Positions 1 to 7,386 are shown, counted from the first letter of the stretch. The stretch: DNA of 9,696 nt from Methanobacteriota archaeon (GCA_005878415.1 VBMM01000046.1:1-9696), one strand, 5' to 3'. Made by a program: numbers and translations. Notes: generated by a model not told the origin, from the letters alone.

Positions 1-569
1 GGGGCCGGTCCCGCGAGGACGCGCGAGCGCGGACCCGGAAGGTCATGGACGATCTCGGGCTCTGGGAGCACCGCGACAAGCTCAACGCCGAGCTCTCGGG
101 CGGCCTGCGGCAACGCGTGATCATCGCGATGGCGATGGTCGCCGACCCCGAGGTCTTCTTCCTTGACGAGCCGACGATCGGACTCGATCCCCTCGGCCGG
201 CGGGACGTGTGGGCGATGCTTCGGGACATGACGAAGCGCGGCACGACGATCCTCCTGACGACGCACTACTTGGACGAGGCCGAGATGCTCGCGGACCATT
301 TGTTGATCGTGGACAAGGGACGCACCGCGTTCCTCGGGACCGTCGACGAGGCGAAGGGAGAGACGGGGATCGGGATGCGCGTCATCGTCGAGCCGGCCTC
401 GGGCAACGGAGGGCAGCGGGAGGTCCTCGTCCCGCGATCCGACGAGGAGATCCTAGCCATCGTCGAACGAGGGCTGCGCGAGAAACGCAAGGTGACCTTC
501 AAACCGGCGAGCCTCGAGGAAGCGTTCATCAAGATCGTGGGGGGATCGATTGAAAGCGAGGATACGTGA
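1..569 (+). CDS. ABC-2 type transporter ATP-binding protein, 5' truncated by the window edge
   Basis: This is the ATPase subunit of an ABC exporter; it would hydrolyse ATP on the cytoplasmic face to drive the permease encoded directly downstream. The frame read from base 3 is open to the window edge, and the residues before the first ATG (base 45) look like normal family sequence, so the true start lies outside. Visible in order are the ABC signature LSGGLRQR, the Walker B and catalytic Glu in FFLDEP, the D-loop GLDP and the switch His in TTHYLDEAE. The Walker A loop and Q-loop must lie upstream and cannot be checked. A C-terminal accessory stretch ends in SLEEAFIKIVGG, typical of NatA/CcmA-like drug or lipid exporter ATPases. 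The stop overlaps the permease start by 20 nt, indicating translational coupling. Substrate is unknown. Family assignment is very secure. Confidence 0.95.
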   Translation, partial: GRSREDARARTRKVMDDLGLWEHRDKLNAELSGGLRQRVIIAMAMVADPEVFFLDEPTIGLDPLGRRDVWAMLRDMTKRGTTILLTTHYLDEAEMLADHLLIVDKGRTAFLGTVDEAKGETGIGMRVIVEPASGNGGQREVLVPRSDEEILAIVERGLREKRKVTFKPASLEEAFIKIVGGSIESEDT

Positions 570-1296
570 GGCGCTCTACATTGGGCTGTTCGACGCGCTG
601 CCGCTCCTTCGGGATCCGATGCTCCTCGTCGTGATCAGCCTGTTCGCCTTCCTCCCTGTGATCTTCATCTTCGTCTTCGCGGACCAGAAGTCCGCAGTCC
701 AGTCGCTCATCGGGGCGATCGTCCTCACGTTCTCGTTCACTGGCCTCTTCGCGTCTCAGAGTGTGTACTTCAACAAGCAGTGGTTCCGCTTCCAGGACAT
801 GTTTGTCGCGTCGAAGGTCTCGCCGGCGTCGTACGCGCTCGGGCTCTCCGTGAGCGGCCTCGTCGTGGCGCTCCCGTCCGTCGTCGTCGCGATGATCCTA
901 CTTGTCCTCTCGGGGCCCGCCACCGTCGTGGGAATCGTCCTGGTGATCGCGACCTCCTCGCTCCTCTGGATCGGACTCGTCTTCGTCGGCTTCGCGATCG
1001 GCGCGACGACGAAGAACGCGCGCCGCGCGAACTCAATCCCCCAAGTGCTCAGCATCGCCTTGGGCTTCCTGCCGCCCGTGTACTATCCGCTCGATCGCTT
1101 GGCCGCCTATCCCATCGCACAGGCCTTCGCGATGTTAATCCCGACGACGCACGCCGCGCAACTCGCGAAATACTACTTCGGGATCCTCCCAGGCCTACCA
1201 ACGTGGCAGGTCTGGGTCGGGTGGGCTTACCTGCTCGGCTTCGCAGCGGCGATGGGTGTCTTCGCGTCGCGCCGCGCGCACTGGGTGGACCCGTAG
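550..1296 (+). CDS. ABC-2 type transporter permease
   Basis: A 248-residue integral membrane protein that would form the export channel paired with the upstream ATPase. Hydrophobic segments lie at roughly residues 24-44, 52-70, 97-120, 124-150, 161-178 and 222-240, giving the six-helix ABC-2 topology. The stretch FLPPVYYP (about 173-180) between helices 5 and 6 is characteristic of the family, as is the short charged N-terminus leading into the first helix. The start is a TTG at 550, chosen because it lies inside the end of the ATPase gene and is preceded by a G-rich GGGGGATC stretch resembling a ribosome binding site; no in-frame ATG occurs before the first helix. Length is usual for single-domain ABC-2 permeases. 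The substrate (drug, lipid, polysaccharide or other) cannot be told from sequence. Confidence 0.9.
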   Translation: MKARIREALYIGLFDALPLLRDPMLLVVISLFAFLPVIFIFVFADQKSAVQSLIGAIVLTFSFTGLFASQSVYFNKQWFRFQDMFVASKVSPASYALGLSVSGLVVALPSVVVAMILLVLSGPATVVGIVLVIATSSLLWIGLVFVGFAIGATTKNARRANSIPQVLSIALGFLPPVYYPLDRLAAYPIAQAFAMLIPTTHAAQLAKYYFGILPGLPTWQVWVGWAYLLGFAAAMGVFASRRAHWVDP

Positions 1297-1304
1297 GGCG
1301 GCCC

Positions 1305-1313
1305 AAACCTTAT
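1305..1313 (+). promoter_or_regulatory. TATA-like box for the VOC gene
   Basis: The AT-rich stretch AAACCTTAT stands out in a GC-rich gap and is centred about 29 nt before the ATG at 1339. An archaeal promoter at this spacing would start transcription at or a few bases before the ATG, so the mRNA would be leaderless or nearly so. No ribosome binding site is seen before that ATG, which agrees. Inferred from spacing and composition only. Confidence 0.45.
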
Positions 1314-1338
1314 CCCAGAGATTCCGAATCGACGCACC

Positions 1339-1785
1339 ATGCGCTTCGAATTTGAAGACACGGCCCTCCGCGTCCGGGACCTCGATGGCGCGGTTGACTT
1401 CTTCACGAAGGTCCTCGGGATGAAGGTAGAGGCGCGAATCAAGGCGGACTGGAGCAAGGGCGAGTTCGCGAATCTCTGGAGCGCGGACGGTAAGCACAAG
1501 CTCGAGCTCAACTGGTACGCGCCGGACAGTCCGGTCGCAGGCCCGTTCCGAGAGGGAGACGAGCTCGACCACCTCGGATTCGCCGTCGATGATTTCGACG
1601 CGGCGTTGCGGCGGTTGGAGGCCGCCGGCTATCGGCCCGCCCTCGGACCCTTCCATGAGGGCGGCTGGCACATCGCATTCATTCCCGTCGTCGAAGGGAT
1701 CTGGCTCGACGTCTTTCACGTCGACGCAGCGCAGCGGCGGAAACAGAGAGCGAGAAAGCGAGCCGCAACGCGCCGGAAGCGCTGA
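1339..1785 (+). CDS. Glyoxalase I-like VOC superfamily protein
   Basis: A 148-residue protein with the paired beta-alpha-beta-beta-beta modules of the vicinal oxygen chelate fold (residues about 6-60 and 76-128). The first module resembles bacterial glyoxalase I closely (ALRVRDLDGAVDFF, then KVLGMKV). Aligned by eye to glyoxalase I, the four metal positions would be D7, E56, H78 and D124. Two match the usual ligands (E56, H78), while the usual His and Glu are replaced by Asp at 7 and 124. It could still bind a divalent metal, but methylglyoxal detoxification is not assured; lyase, dioxygenase or isomerase roles are alternatives. Residues 130-148 form a very basic Arg/Lys-rich tail not typical of the fold. 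The gene appears to have its own promoter and ends 6 nt from the convergent acs stop. Confidence 0.85.
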   Translation: MRFEFEDTALRVRDLDGAVDFFTKVLGMKVEARIKADWSKGEFANLWSADGKHKLELNWYAPDSPVAGPFREGDELDHLGFAVDDFDAALRRLEAAGYRPALGPFHEGGWHIAFIPVVEGIWLDVFHVDAAQRRKQRARKRAATRRKR

Positions 1786-1795
1786 CCGCGGTCAG
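1782..1795. repeat. 14-nt perfect palindrome holding both convergent stop codons
   Basis: CTGACCGCGGTCAG is identical to its reverse complement. The TGA of the VOC gene (1783-1785) and the TGA of acs (1792-1794 on the minus strand) are its two arms, so the genes end symmetrically with 6 nt between them. It could form a short GC-rich hairpin in either transcript, but there is no T-tract and no room for a conventional terminator. Confidence 0.7.
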
Positions 1796-3753
1796 GGTCC
1801 CTTGCCCTCGATCGCCTCGAGCCACTTCCGGACTTCGTCGACGGCCCCGGGATCCTCGAGCGTGGTCGTGTCGCCGATCTCTTGCCCGCTGACGAGTGAC
1901 CGGATCACACGGCGCATGATCTTCCCGCTTCGGGTCTTCGGGAGCTTCTCGGTGATGTAGACCTCGTCCGGCACCGCAATCGCACCGATCGCCGAGCGGA
2001 CGTGCTCCCGCAGGTCTGCGCGCAGCGCGTCCGATCGCTTGTGGCCGGATTTCAGGACGACATAGGCGACGAGCGCTTGGCCCTTCAGCGGATGCGGCCT
2101 CCCGACGACCGCGGCCTCGGCGACTTTCGGGTGGCTCACGAGGGCGGACTCGACCTCCATCGTGCCGATGCGGTGGCCCGCGACGTTGATGACGTCATCG
2201 ATGCGGCCCATGAGCCAGAAGTAGCCGTCCTCGTCGATCCTCGCGCCGTCCCCGGTGAAGTACTTCCCGGGGATCTGGGACCAATACACCTGGCGGTACC
2301 GCTCCGGGTCCTTGTAGAGCGTCATGAGCATCGCGGGCCACGGTTTCGAGATGACGAGGTACCCGCCCTTGTTCACGGCGACCGGCTGGCCCTTCTCGTC
2401 GACGACCTCCGCCTCGACCCCGGGGAACGGGTGCGTCGCCGAGCCGGGCTTCGTCGTCGTGACGCCGGGGAGGGGTGTGATGAGGACCATGCCCGTTTCG
2501 GTCTGCCACCACGTGTCGACGATCGGACAGCGGCCGCCGCCGATCGTCCGGTGATACCAGCGCCACGCCTCCGGGTTGATCGGCTCGCCGACGGTCCCGA
2601 GGAGGCGGAGACTCGAGAGGTCGTGCTTCTTCGGCCACTCGTCGCCCCATCGCATGAACGCGCGGATCGCCGTCGGTGCGGTGTAGAGGATCGTGATCCC
2701 GTACTCCTGGATGAGAGACCACCAGCGGTCCGGGTGGGGCCAGTCCGGCGCGCCCTCGTACATGAACGTCGTCGCGCCGTTCGCGAGGGGCCCGTACACG
2801 ATGTAGGAGTGACCGGTGACCCACCCGATGTCGGCGGTGCACCAGTACAGGTCGTCCTCCTTGATGTCGAAGATCAGCCGGTGGGTCGTGGCGACGCCCA
2901 CGAGGTAGCCGCCGGTCGAGTGCAACACGCCTTTCGGTTTGCCCGTCGTCCCGGAGGTGTACAGGACGAAGAGCGGGTCCGTCGCATCCATCGGCTCGGG
3001 ATCGCACACCGGATCCGCCTCCGCCATCGCCGCATCCCACCCGATGTCCCGGCCCGCCTGCATCGGGACCGCCTCCTTCGTCCGCGCGAAGACCACGACG
3101 TGACGCACGACCGGGAGGTCGGCGACCGCCTCGTCCACCGTGCGCTTGAGCGGGACGATTTTGCCACGCCGATAGCCACCGTCCGCCGTTACGATGACCT
3201 CGCTCTCCGCGTCCTCGACGCGATCGTGGATCGCCTTCGCGCTGAACCCGCCGAAAATGACGCTATGGATCGCGCCGATCCTCGCGCACGCCAACATCGC
3301 GATCGGGAGCTCGGGGATCATCGGCATGTAGATCGTCACGCGGTCCCCGCGCTTCACGTCGAGGGCCTTCAGGACGTCCGCGAAGCGGTTCACCTCGCGC
3401 ATCAGCATTGCGTACGTCAACACGCGCTTCTCGCCGGGTTCGCCCTCCCACACGATCGCGGCCTTGTTCCGCCGGGCCGAGGCCGCATGGCGGTCCACGC
3501 AGTTCTGTGCGACGTTGATCGTCCCGCCGACGAACCACCGCGCGAACGGAGGCTTCCACTCGAGGAGCGTCGACCACGGCCGGGACCAATCGAACTCTTT
3601 CGCGCGCTCGCTCCAGAACCGCTCCGGGTCCTTCGCGGCGTCCCGCGAGAACCGCTCGTCTCGGACCCAGGCGCCCTCGCGGAACGATGCGGGTGGCGGG
3701 TACTGTTCCTTCTCCTTCAGCAGGCTGTCGATCGTTGCGCTCGGGACGACCAT
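1792..3753 (-). CDS. acs: Acetyl-CoA synthetase (AMP-forming)
   Basis: A complete 653-residue cytoplasmic enzyme that converts acetate, ATP and CoA to acetyl-CoA, AMP and pyrophosphate by way of acetyl-adenylate; the length matches bacterial Acs (about 650). An N-terminal ACAS_N region (about residues 14-75) is followed by the AMP-binding domain with the P-loop-like LYTSGTTGKPKG (264-275), then DTWWQTETG (413-421). The second Trp there (W416) corresponds to the residue that limits the acyl pocket to acetate in known Acs. The hinge/A8 region reads GYFWLMGRIDDVINVAGHR. The C-terminal catalytic lysine lies in TRSGKIMRR (K611), the site acetylated in characterised Acs enzymes. The start is the ATG at 3753 because GGTGATC sits 5 nt upstream; an in-frame GTG at 3768 lies before that site. 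Divergent from a transporter gene, suggesting organic acid use. Propionyl-CoA synthetase is a less likely alternative. Confidence 0.97.
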   Translation of the reverse strand: MVVPSATIDSLLKEKEQYPPPASFREGAWVRDERFSRDAAKDPERFWSERAKEFDWSRPWSTLLEWKPPFARWFVGGTINVAQNCVDRHAASARRNKAAIVWEGEPGEKRVLTYAMLMREVNRFADVLKALDVKRGDRVTIYMPMIPELPIAMLACARIGAIHSVIFGGFSAKAIHDRVEDAESEVIVTADGGYRRGKIVPLKRTVDEAVADLPVVRHVVVFARTKEAVPMQAGRDIGWDAAMAEADPVCDPEPMDATDPLFVLYTSGTTGKPKGVLHSTGGYLVGVATTHRLIFDIKEDDLYWCTADIGWVTGHSYIVYGPLANGATTFMYEGAPDWPHPDRWWSLIQEYGITILYTAPTAIRAFMRWGDEWPKKHDLSSLRLLGTVGEPINPEAWRWYHRTIGGGRCPIVDTWWQTETGMVLITPLPGVTTTKPGSATHPFPGVEAEVVDEKGQPVAVNKGGYLVISKPWPAMLMTLYKDPERYRQVYWSQIPGKYFTGDGARIDEDGYFWLMGRIDDVINVAGHRIGTMEVESALVSHPKVAEAAVVGRPHPLKGQALVAYVVLKSGHKRSDALRADLREHVRSAIGAIAVPDEVYITEKLPKTRSGKIMRRVIRSLVSGQEIGDTTTLEDPGAVDEVRKWLEAIEGKGP

Positions 3754-3758
3754 AGCTC

Positions 3759-3765
3759 GATCACC
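3759..3765 (-). promoter_or_regulatory. Strong ribosome binding site deciding the acs start
   Basis: On the minus strand the sequence reads GGTGATC, then 5 nt, then ATG. It is a 7-base match to the 3' end of 16S rRNA (the GGAGGTGATC complement) at the standard spacing, so translation should begin at 3753 rather than at the GTG at 3768. Confidence 0.7.
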
Positions 3766-3810
3766 CACGGACCGATGCTCGTCCGGCCGATGGGGGCGGT
3801 AGACGTTTCC

Positions 3811-3818
3811 AGTTAAAG
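3811..3818 (-). promoter_or_regulatory. TATA-like box for acs
   Basis: On the minus strand the sequence reads CTTTAACT in an otherwise GC-rich gap. Transcription about 25 nt downstream would start near 3790, giving a leader of about 37 nt that contains the ribosome binding site. The position is inferred from composition and spacing. Confidence 0.4.
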
Positions 3819-3931
3819 AGGGTAATGAATCACCGTGACGGCGTCCACGACCGCGGACCGAATGCCCGTCGACGACTCACTCGGCCTTAGAACATCCGAC
3901 GAACACACTTGATATCGCCTGTAAACACCCG

Positions 3932-3940
3932 CCTCTTAGC
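3932..3940 (+). promoter_or_regulatory. Possible TATA-like box for the MHS transporter gene
   Basis: The stretch CCTCTTAGC lies 24-32 nt before the ATG at 3964, which would give a leaderless transcript; no ribosome binding site is seen before that ATG. A second candidate, TGTAAACA near 3920, would give a leader of about 16 nt. The 210-nt gap (3754-3963) serves both divergent genes; I see no clear operator repeat in it. Confidence 0.3.
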
Positions 3941-3963
3941 GTCGTGCCAATTTCTCGCACGGC

Positions 3964-5367
3964 ATGGCGATGGAGGTCGGGCAGGCCACGGGTCCTCAGG
4001 CGATCAAGAAGACGCACGGAATGCCGTTTATCGTCGCTGCCTCCGGCACAGGGACGATGATCGAGTGGTACGACTTCTACATCTTCGGCTCCTTGGCCAC
4101 GTTGATGGCAGGGATCTTCTTTGCGCCGGGCTCGGGGGCGTTTCTTCTAACCCTTGCGACGTTCGCAGCGGGCTTCGCGGTCCGCCCTTTCGGGGCGGTT
4201 GTCTTCGGACGGATCGGTGACTTTGTCGGTCGAAAGTACGCCTTCCTCCTCACAATTACGATCATGGGCCTCGGGACGACCCTGATTGGGCTCTTGCCGA
4301 CGTACGCCCAGGTCGGCGTCATCGTGCCGATCACGCTCCTTGGGTTGCGGGTGATCCAGGGACTCGCCCTCGGAGGCGAATACGGTGGCGCAGTCGTCTA
4401 CGTCGCCGAACACGCACCGGATGGGAAACGAGGCTATTGGACGAGTTTCATCCAAACGACGGCCACGCTCGGATTGTTTCTCTCCCTCGGAATCGTCCTC
4501 ATCCTCAAGGCGATCTTGGGCATTCAAGCGTTCAACAGCTGGGGATGGAGAGTCCCTTTCCTCCTCTCCTCGGTGCTCGTGGCGGCATCGCTTTTCATCC
4601 GTTGGAAACTTCGGGAGACACCACTGTTCGCGCGGCTGAAGGCGGCGGGCCGGACATCGAAGGCTCCCTTGCGAGAAGCCCTCGCCAGTTGGGCGAACTG
4701 GAAACTCATCCTGCTCGCGCTGTTCGGGGCCACCGCAGGCCAAGCGGTCGTCTGGTACACGGGCCAGTTCTACGCTCTGTTCTTCATGCAAACGTCGCTG
4801 AAGATGGATGCTACGCTTGCCTCCATCATCATCCTCGTCGCGCTGGCCCTCGCGACTCCCTTCTTCATCGTTTTCGGGCGACTATCGGACCGGATTGGAC
4901 GGAAGAAGATCATCATGGCTGGGTGCCTCCTCGCGGCCGTGACCTACTACCCAATCTTCGCCGGAATCGCGGCATTTGCGAACCCACCGAATGTCCCCGT
5001 CCTCATCGCGCTGAACTTCGTTTTGGTCTTCTATGTCACGATGGTGTACGCGCCGATCGCCGCCTTCCTCGTCGAGTTCTTCCCGGCACGGATCCGATAC
5101 ACGGCTCTCTCGGTCCCCTACCACCTCGGGAACGGCGAGTTCGGCGGCTTCACACCGGTCATCGCGACGGCCATTGTCGTCTGGACGGGAAACATCTTCT
5201 TGTTTCTGATCTGGTGCATCGCAATTCCGGTGATGACGCTACTCGTTGGTCTGAAATACCTACCCGAGACGAAGGACACCAAGATCTGGGAGGAGGTCAC
5301 CCCGGCCCCATCGGGCGTGGGAGCCCCAACGCAGGGGGGAGCAGCGGTCGAGCCAGTACGCCGGTGA
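3964..5367 (+). CDS. MHS-type major facilitator transporter (metabolite:H+ symporter family)
   Basis: A 467-residue membrane protein with the 12-helix major facilitator layout. MHS-family marks are EWYDFYIFG in the first helix (E34 to G42), the loop 2-3 motif GRIGDFVGRK (82-91), GLALGGEYGGA in helix 4 (133-143), a central RETPLF after helix 6 (217-222), and the mirrored loop 8-9 motif GRLSDRIGRK (305-314). PARIRYT (375-381) is also typical. Relatives such as KgtP, ShiA and ProP import carboxylates or zwitterions with protons. Because it is divergent from acs, acetate, propionate or another small carboxylate is the best guess, but substrate cannot be read from sequence. The last 25 or so residues are a flexible Pro/Gly/Ala tail, probably cytosolic. 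The start could be the ATG at 3964 or the one at 3970. Confidence 0.93.
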   Translation: MAMEVGQATGPQAIKKTHGMPFIVAASGTGTMIEWYDFYIFGSLATLMAGIFFAPGSGAFLLTLATFAAGFAVRPFGAVVFGRIGDFVGRKYAFLLTITIMGLGTTLIGLLPTYAQVGVIVPITLLGLRVIQGLALGGEYGGAVVYVAEHAPDGKRGYWTSFIQTTATLGLFLSLGIVLILKAILGIQAFNSWGWRVPFLLSSVLVAASLFIRWKLRETPLFARLKAAGRTSKAPLREALASWANWKLILLALFGATAGQAVVWYTGQFYALFFMQTSLKMDATLASIIILVALALATPFFIVFGRLSDRIGRKKIIMAGCLLAAVTYYPIFAGIAAFANPPNVPVLIALNFVLVFYVTMVYAPIAAFLVEFFPARIRYTALSVPYHLGNGEFGGFTPVIATAIVVWTGNIFLFLIWCIAIPVMTLLVGLKYLPETKDTKIWEEVTPAPSGVGAPTQGGAAVEPVRR

Positions 5368-5408
5368 TGCGAGATTCCACGGATTGCCGCCGAGACTCGT
5401 CTGCGGGA

Positions 5409-5431
5409 GCGGCCTTGAGCCTCACGGCCGC
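5409..5431. repeat. Inverted repeat between convergent genes
   Basis: GCGGCC (5409-5414) and GGCCGC (5426-5431) could pair with an 11-nt loop. One arm overlaps the last codons of the dehydrogenase gene. No T-tract follows on either strand, so a terminator role is only a possibility. Confidence 0.3.
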
Positions 5432-6441
5432 AAGATGACCTTGATCGAGTCTAGCGCACGTGCGACAAGCTGGAAACCCTCCTTGGCGCTGGCCAGCGGG
5501 AGGACGTGAGTAATCAAGTCCCCGACTGCGATCCGTTTCCCCGCGAGGAGTTCAATCGCGTCGCGGACGTCTCGGGGGCTTCCGCCGTACGACGAGATGA
5601 CGGTGACCTCCTCACGCCATAGGGCATTGAACGGAATCACAATCTTGGCGGCGGGCTCCGTCGGCGCGAAGAGGAGGATCGTCCCGCCCCGGTCGACCGA
5701 GGCGAACCCTTGTGCGATCGCCTTCGCCGCTCCGGTGCACGTGACGACGAGGTCCGCGAGCCGCCCCTCGTTCGTCTCTTTCACTTTCGATGGGACGTCC
5801 TCCCGGCCGTCGATCACGTATTCGGCTCCCGCCTTCGTCGCGGCGGCCTTGCGAAATTCGACGACGTCCGTCGCGATGACCGTCGCGGCTCCCGAGGCCT
5901 TGGCGAGCTTGACGTGCAGGAGGCCCGCCACGCCGCTCCCGATCACCAGGACCGTCCCGCCCGGACGGAGGTCCGCGAGCCGCTGACCACGAATCACGCA
6001 GGCGAGGGGCTCCACGAACGTCGCCTCCTCGTCGGAGACCCCGCTCGGAAGCGCGAAGACGCCGTGCTTCACGTTGATCGCCGGTACGCGCACGAACTCT
6101 GCGAAGCCTCCGGGGTCGAAGTTCGTCGTCCGCAAGGTGTCGCAAACGGTCTCGTGGCCCGCGAGGCAGTACCGGCACGCGCCGCACGGCACGTGATGTG
6201 ATACGAACACGCGGCTTCCAACCTCTATCCGGTCGACGCCAGCCCCGACCTCAACGACTTCGGCGGCAATCTCGTGGCCGAGGACGAGGGGCGCCTTCGG
6301 TTTGCGGTACCACTCCATAACGTCGGAACCGCAGATCCCGCTCGCGCGCACCTTGACGAGGATCTCGCCCGCGCCGATCTTCGGCTTCGGCACGTCGACG
6401 ATGCGCACGTCGTCGTTCGCGTAGTACATGGCGGCGCGCAT
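5422..6441 (-). CDS. Zinc-dependent medium-chain alcohol/polyol dehydrogenase
   Basis: A 339-residue cytoplasmic oxidoreductase of the MDR superfamily, close in type to sorbitol and threonine dehydrogenases. Catalytic zinc ligands are C37 (in GICGSD), H56-E57 (in LGHEIAAE) and probably E144 (in FVEPLAC). Structural zinc cysteines are C86, C89, C92 and C100. The Rossmann motif GSGVAG (168-173) is followed by D192 at the end of the second strand, which favours NAD over NADP. The substrate is not clear; a secondary alcohol on a sugar, polyol or hydroxy acid is likely. Its start is 7 nt after the stop of the aldolase gene, so the two should be co-transcribed and may act in sequence. ATG at 6441 fits the family start; a second in-frame ATG lies four codons later. 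Confidence 0.93.
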   Translation of the reverse strand: MRAAMYYANDDVRIVDVPKPKIGAGEILVKVRASGICGSDVMEWYRKPKAPLVLGHEIAAEVVEVGAGVDRIEVGSRVFVSHHVPCGACRYCLAGHETVCDTLRTTNFDPGGFAEFVRVPAINVKHGVFALPSGVSDEEATFVEPLACVIRGQRLADLRPGGTVLVIGSGVAGLLHVKLAKASGAATVIATDVVEFRKAAATKAGAEYVIDGREDVPSKVKETNEGRLADLVVTCTGAAKAIAQGFASVDRGGTILLFAPTEPAAKIVIPFNALWREEVTVISSYGGSPRDVRDAIELLAGKRIAVGDLITHVLPLASAKEGFQLVARALDSIKVILRP

Positions 6442-6448
6442 GGGCCGC

Positions 6449-7246
6449 CTACTTGCGGGGCTTGCCGCCCTTGAGGACGTCGAGCGCCTCTTTCGGCGTC
6501 GCCCGATCGTGGACGACCGCGCGGATCGCGCGAATCATGCCGACCGGGTTGGAGGACTGCCAGATGTTCCGGCCCATGTCGACGCCCGCCGCCCCCGCTT
6601 GGATCGAGTTGTGCGCGAGCTCGAGCGCGTCGAGCTCCGTTTCGAGCTTCGGGCCGCCCGCGACGACGAGGGGCACGGGGCACCCTTCGACCACCTTGTC
6701 GAAGTCCGGCTCGCAGAAGTACGTCTTCACGAAGTGCGCGCCGAACTCCGCGGCGATGCGCGTCGCGAGGCCGAGGTAGCGGGCGTCTCGCTTCTCCAGC
6801 TCCTTGCCGACCGCCGTCACGGCGAGGACGGGCAGGCCGGCCTCCTCGCCTTCGTCGACGAGGTGCCCGAGGTTCACGAGGCTCTCGTGCTCGTGCGGCG
6901 CGCCGACGAAGATCGAGAGGGCGACCGCGGACGCATTGAGGCGGACGGCCTCCCGCATCGAGGTCGTGATCTTCTCGTTGGACAGGTCCTCGTTGAGGAC
7001 GCTCGCGCCGCCCGACACCCGAAGGACGATGGGGACGTTCGCGTCGGGGTCGATCGAGGTCCGCACGACGCCCCGCGTCACCATCACCGCATCCGCGTAC
7101 GGCAGGAGCGGCTCCAGCGTCTTGCGCGGGATCTCGATCTTGCGCGTCGGGCCGAGGAAGTATCCGTGGTCCGCGGCGAGCATGACGGTGTGGCCGTCCC
7201 CCGGCCGGATGATCCGAGCCAGGCGATTCTGAAGTCCCCAAACCAT
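6449..7246 (-). CDS. LsrF/FbaB-type class I (DeoC/FbaB-family) aldolase
   Basis: A 265-residue TIM-barrel enzyme of the Schiff-base aldolase family that includes archaeal fructose-bisphosphate aldolase, aminodideoxyheptulosonate synthase and the LsrF thiolase. It reads most like LsrF: WGLQNRLARI (3-12), LAADHGYFLGP (23-33), TRG (57-59), then KTYFCEPDF with the likely Schiff-base K174. The phosphate site is formed by VAGGPK (195-200) and GVDMGRNIWQ (221-230). It lacks the roughly 25-residue N-terminal extension of E. coli LsrF; the frame stays open upstream but that sequence does not resemble the family, so ATG at 7246 is preferred. The substrate is probably a phosphorylated ketose or related compound. 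First gene of an operon with the zinc dehydrogenase. No lsr quorum-sensing genes are nearby, so autoinducer-2 breakdown should not be assumed. Confidence 0.88.
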   Translation of the reverse strand: MVWGLQNRLARIIRPGDGHTVMLAADHGYFLGPTRKIEIPRKTLEPLLPYADAVMVTRGVVRTSIDPDANVPIVLRVSGGASVLNEDLSNEKITTSMREAVRLNASAVALSIFVGAPHEHESLVNLGHLVDEGEEAGLPVLAVTAVGKELEKRDARYLGLATRIAAEFGAHFVKTYFCEPDFDKVVEGCPVPLVVAGGPKLETELDALELAHNSIQAGAAGVDMGRNIWQSSNPVGMIRAIRAVVHDRATPKEALDVLKGGKPRK

Positions 7247-7292
7247 GCGCGTTCCCCGATGCGTCCGCGGGCCGCGTCGAATTCCGCGGCGG

Positions 7293-7300
7293 CCTAAAAG
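7293..7300 (-). promoter_or_regulatory. TATA-like box for the aldolase-dehydrogenase operon
   Basis: On the minus strand the sequence reads CTTTTAGG, the most AT-rich spot before the aldolase start. A start of transcription about 25 nt downstream would leave a leader of roughly 25 nt, in which a GGGGA stretch lies 6 nt before the ATG. Inferred from spacing. Confidence 0.4.
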
Positions 7301-7386
7301 CCTTTCCGGCTCGCGAGAGGCGGCTTGGGTCGCCCCGGCGGCCACGCGGCCGGAGCCGCCTCCACATGAAATGAACACGACGGACG

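Noticed and set aside
3754..3768. GTG at 3768 as the acs start
   Set aside because: It lies before the GGTGATC ribosome binding site, which is spaced correctly for the ATG at 3753.
2002..3816. A 604-codon open frame on the plus strand opposite acs
   Set aside because: It is fully antisense to a clearly real gene. Its translation is Arg/Asp/Val-rich low-complexity sequence with no family resemblance, as expected from a high-GC coding strand.
3909..4220. A 103-codon frame overlapping the start of the MHS transporter
   Set aside because: It overlaps the transporter's first helices in another frame, has no family pattern, and would displace a clearly real gene.
5409..5431. Intrinsic terminator between the convergent MHS and dehydrogenase genes
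   Set aside because: The stem is only 6 bp, the loop is 11 nt, and no T-tract follows on either strand; archaeal termination depends mainly on T-tracts. Kept only as an inverted repeat.
6449..7246. Autoinducer-2 (lsr) catabolism as the role of the LsrF-like gene
   Set aside because: No LsrK, LsrR, LsrG or lsr transporter genes are in the window, and the LsrF N-terminal extension is missing. Resemblance alone does not fix the substrate.
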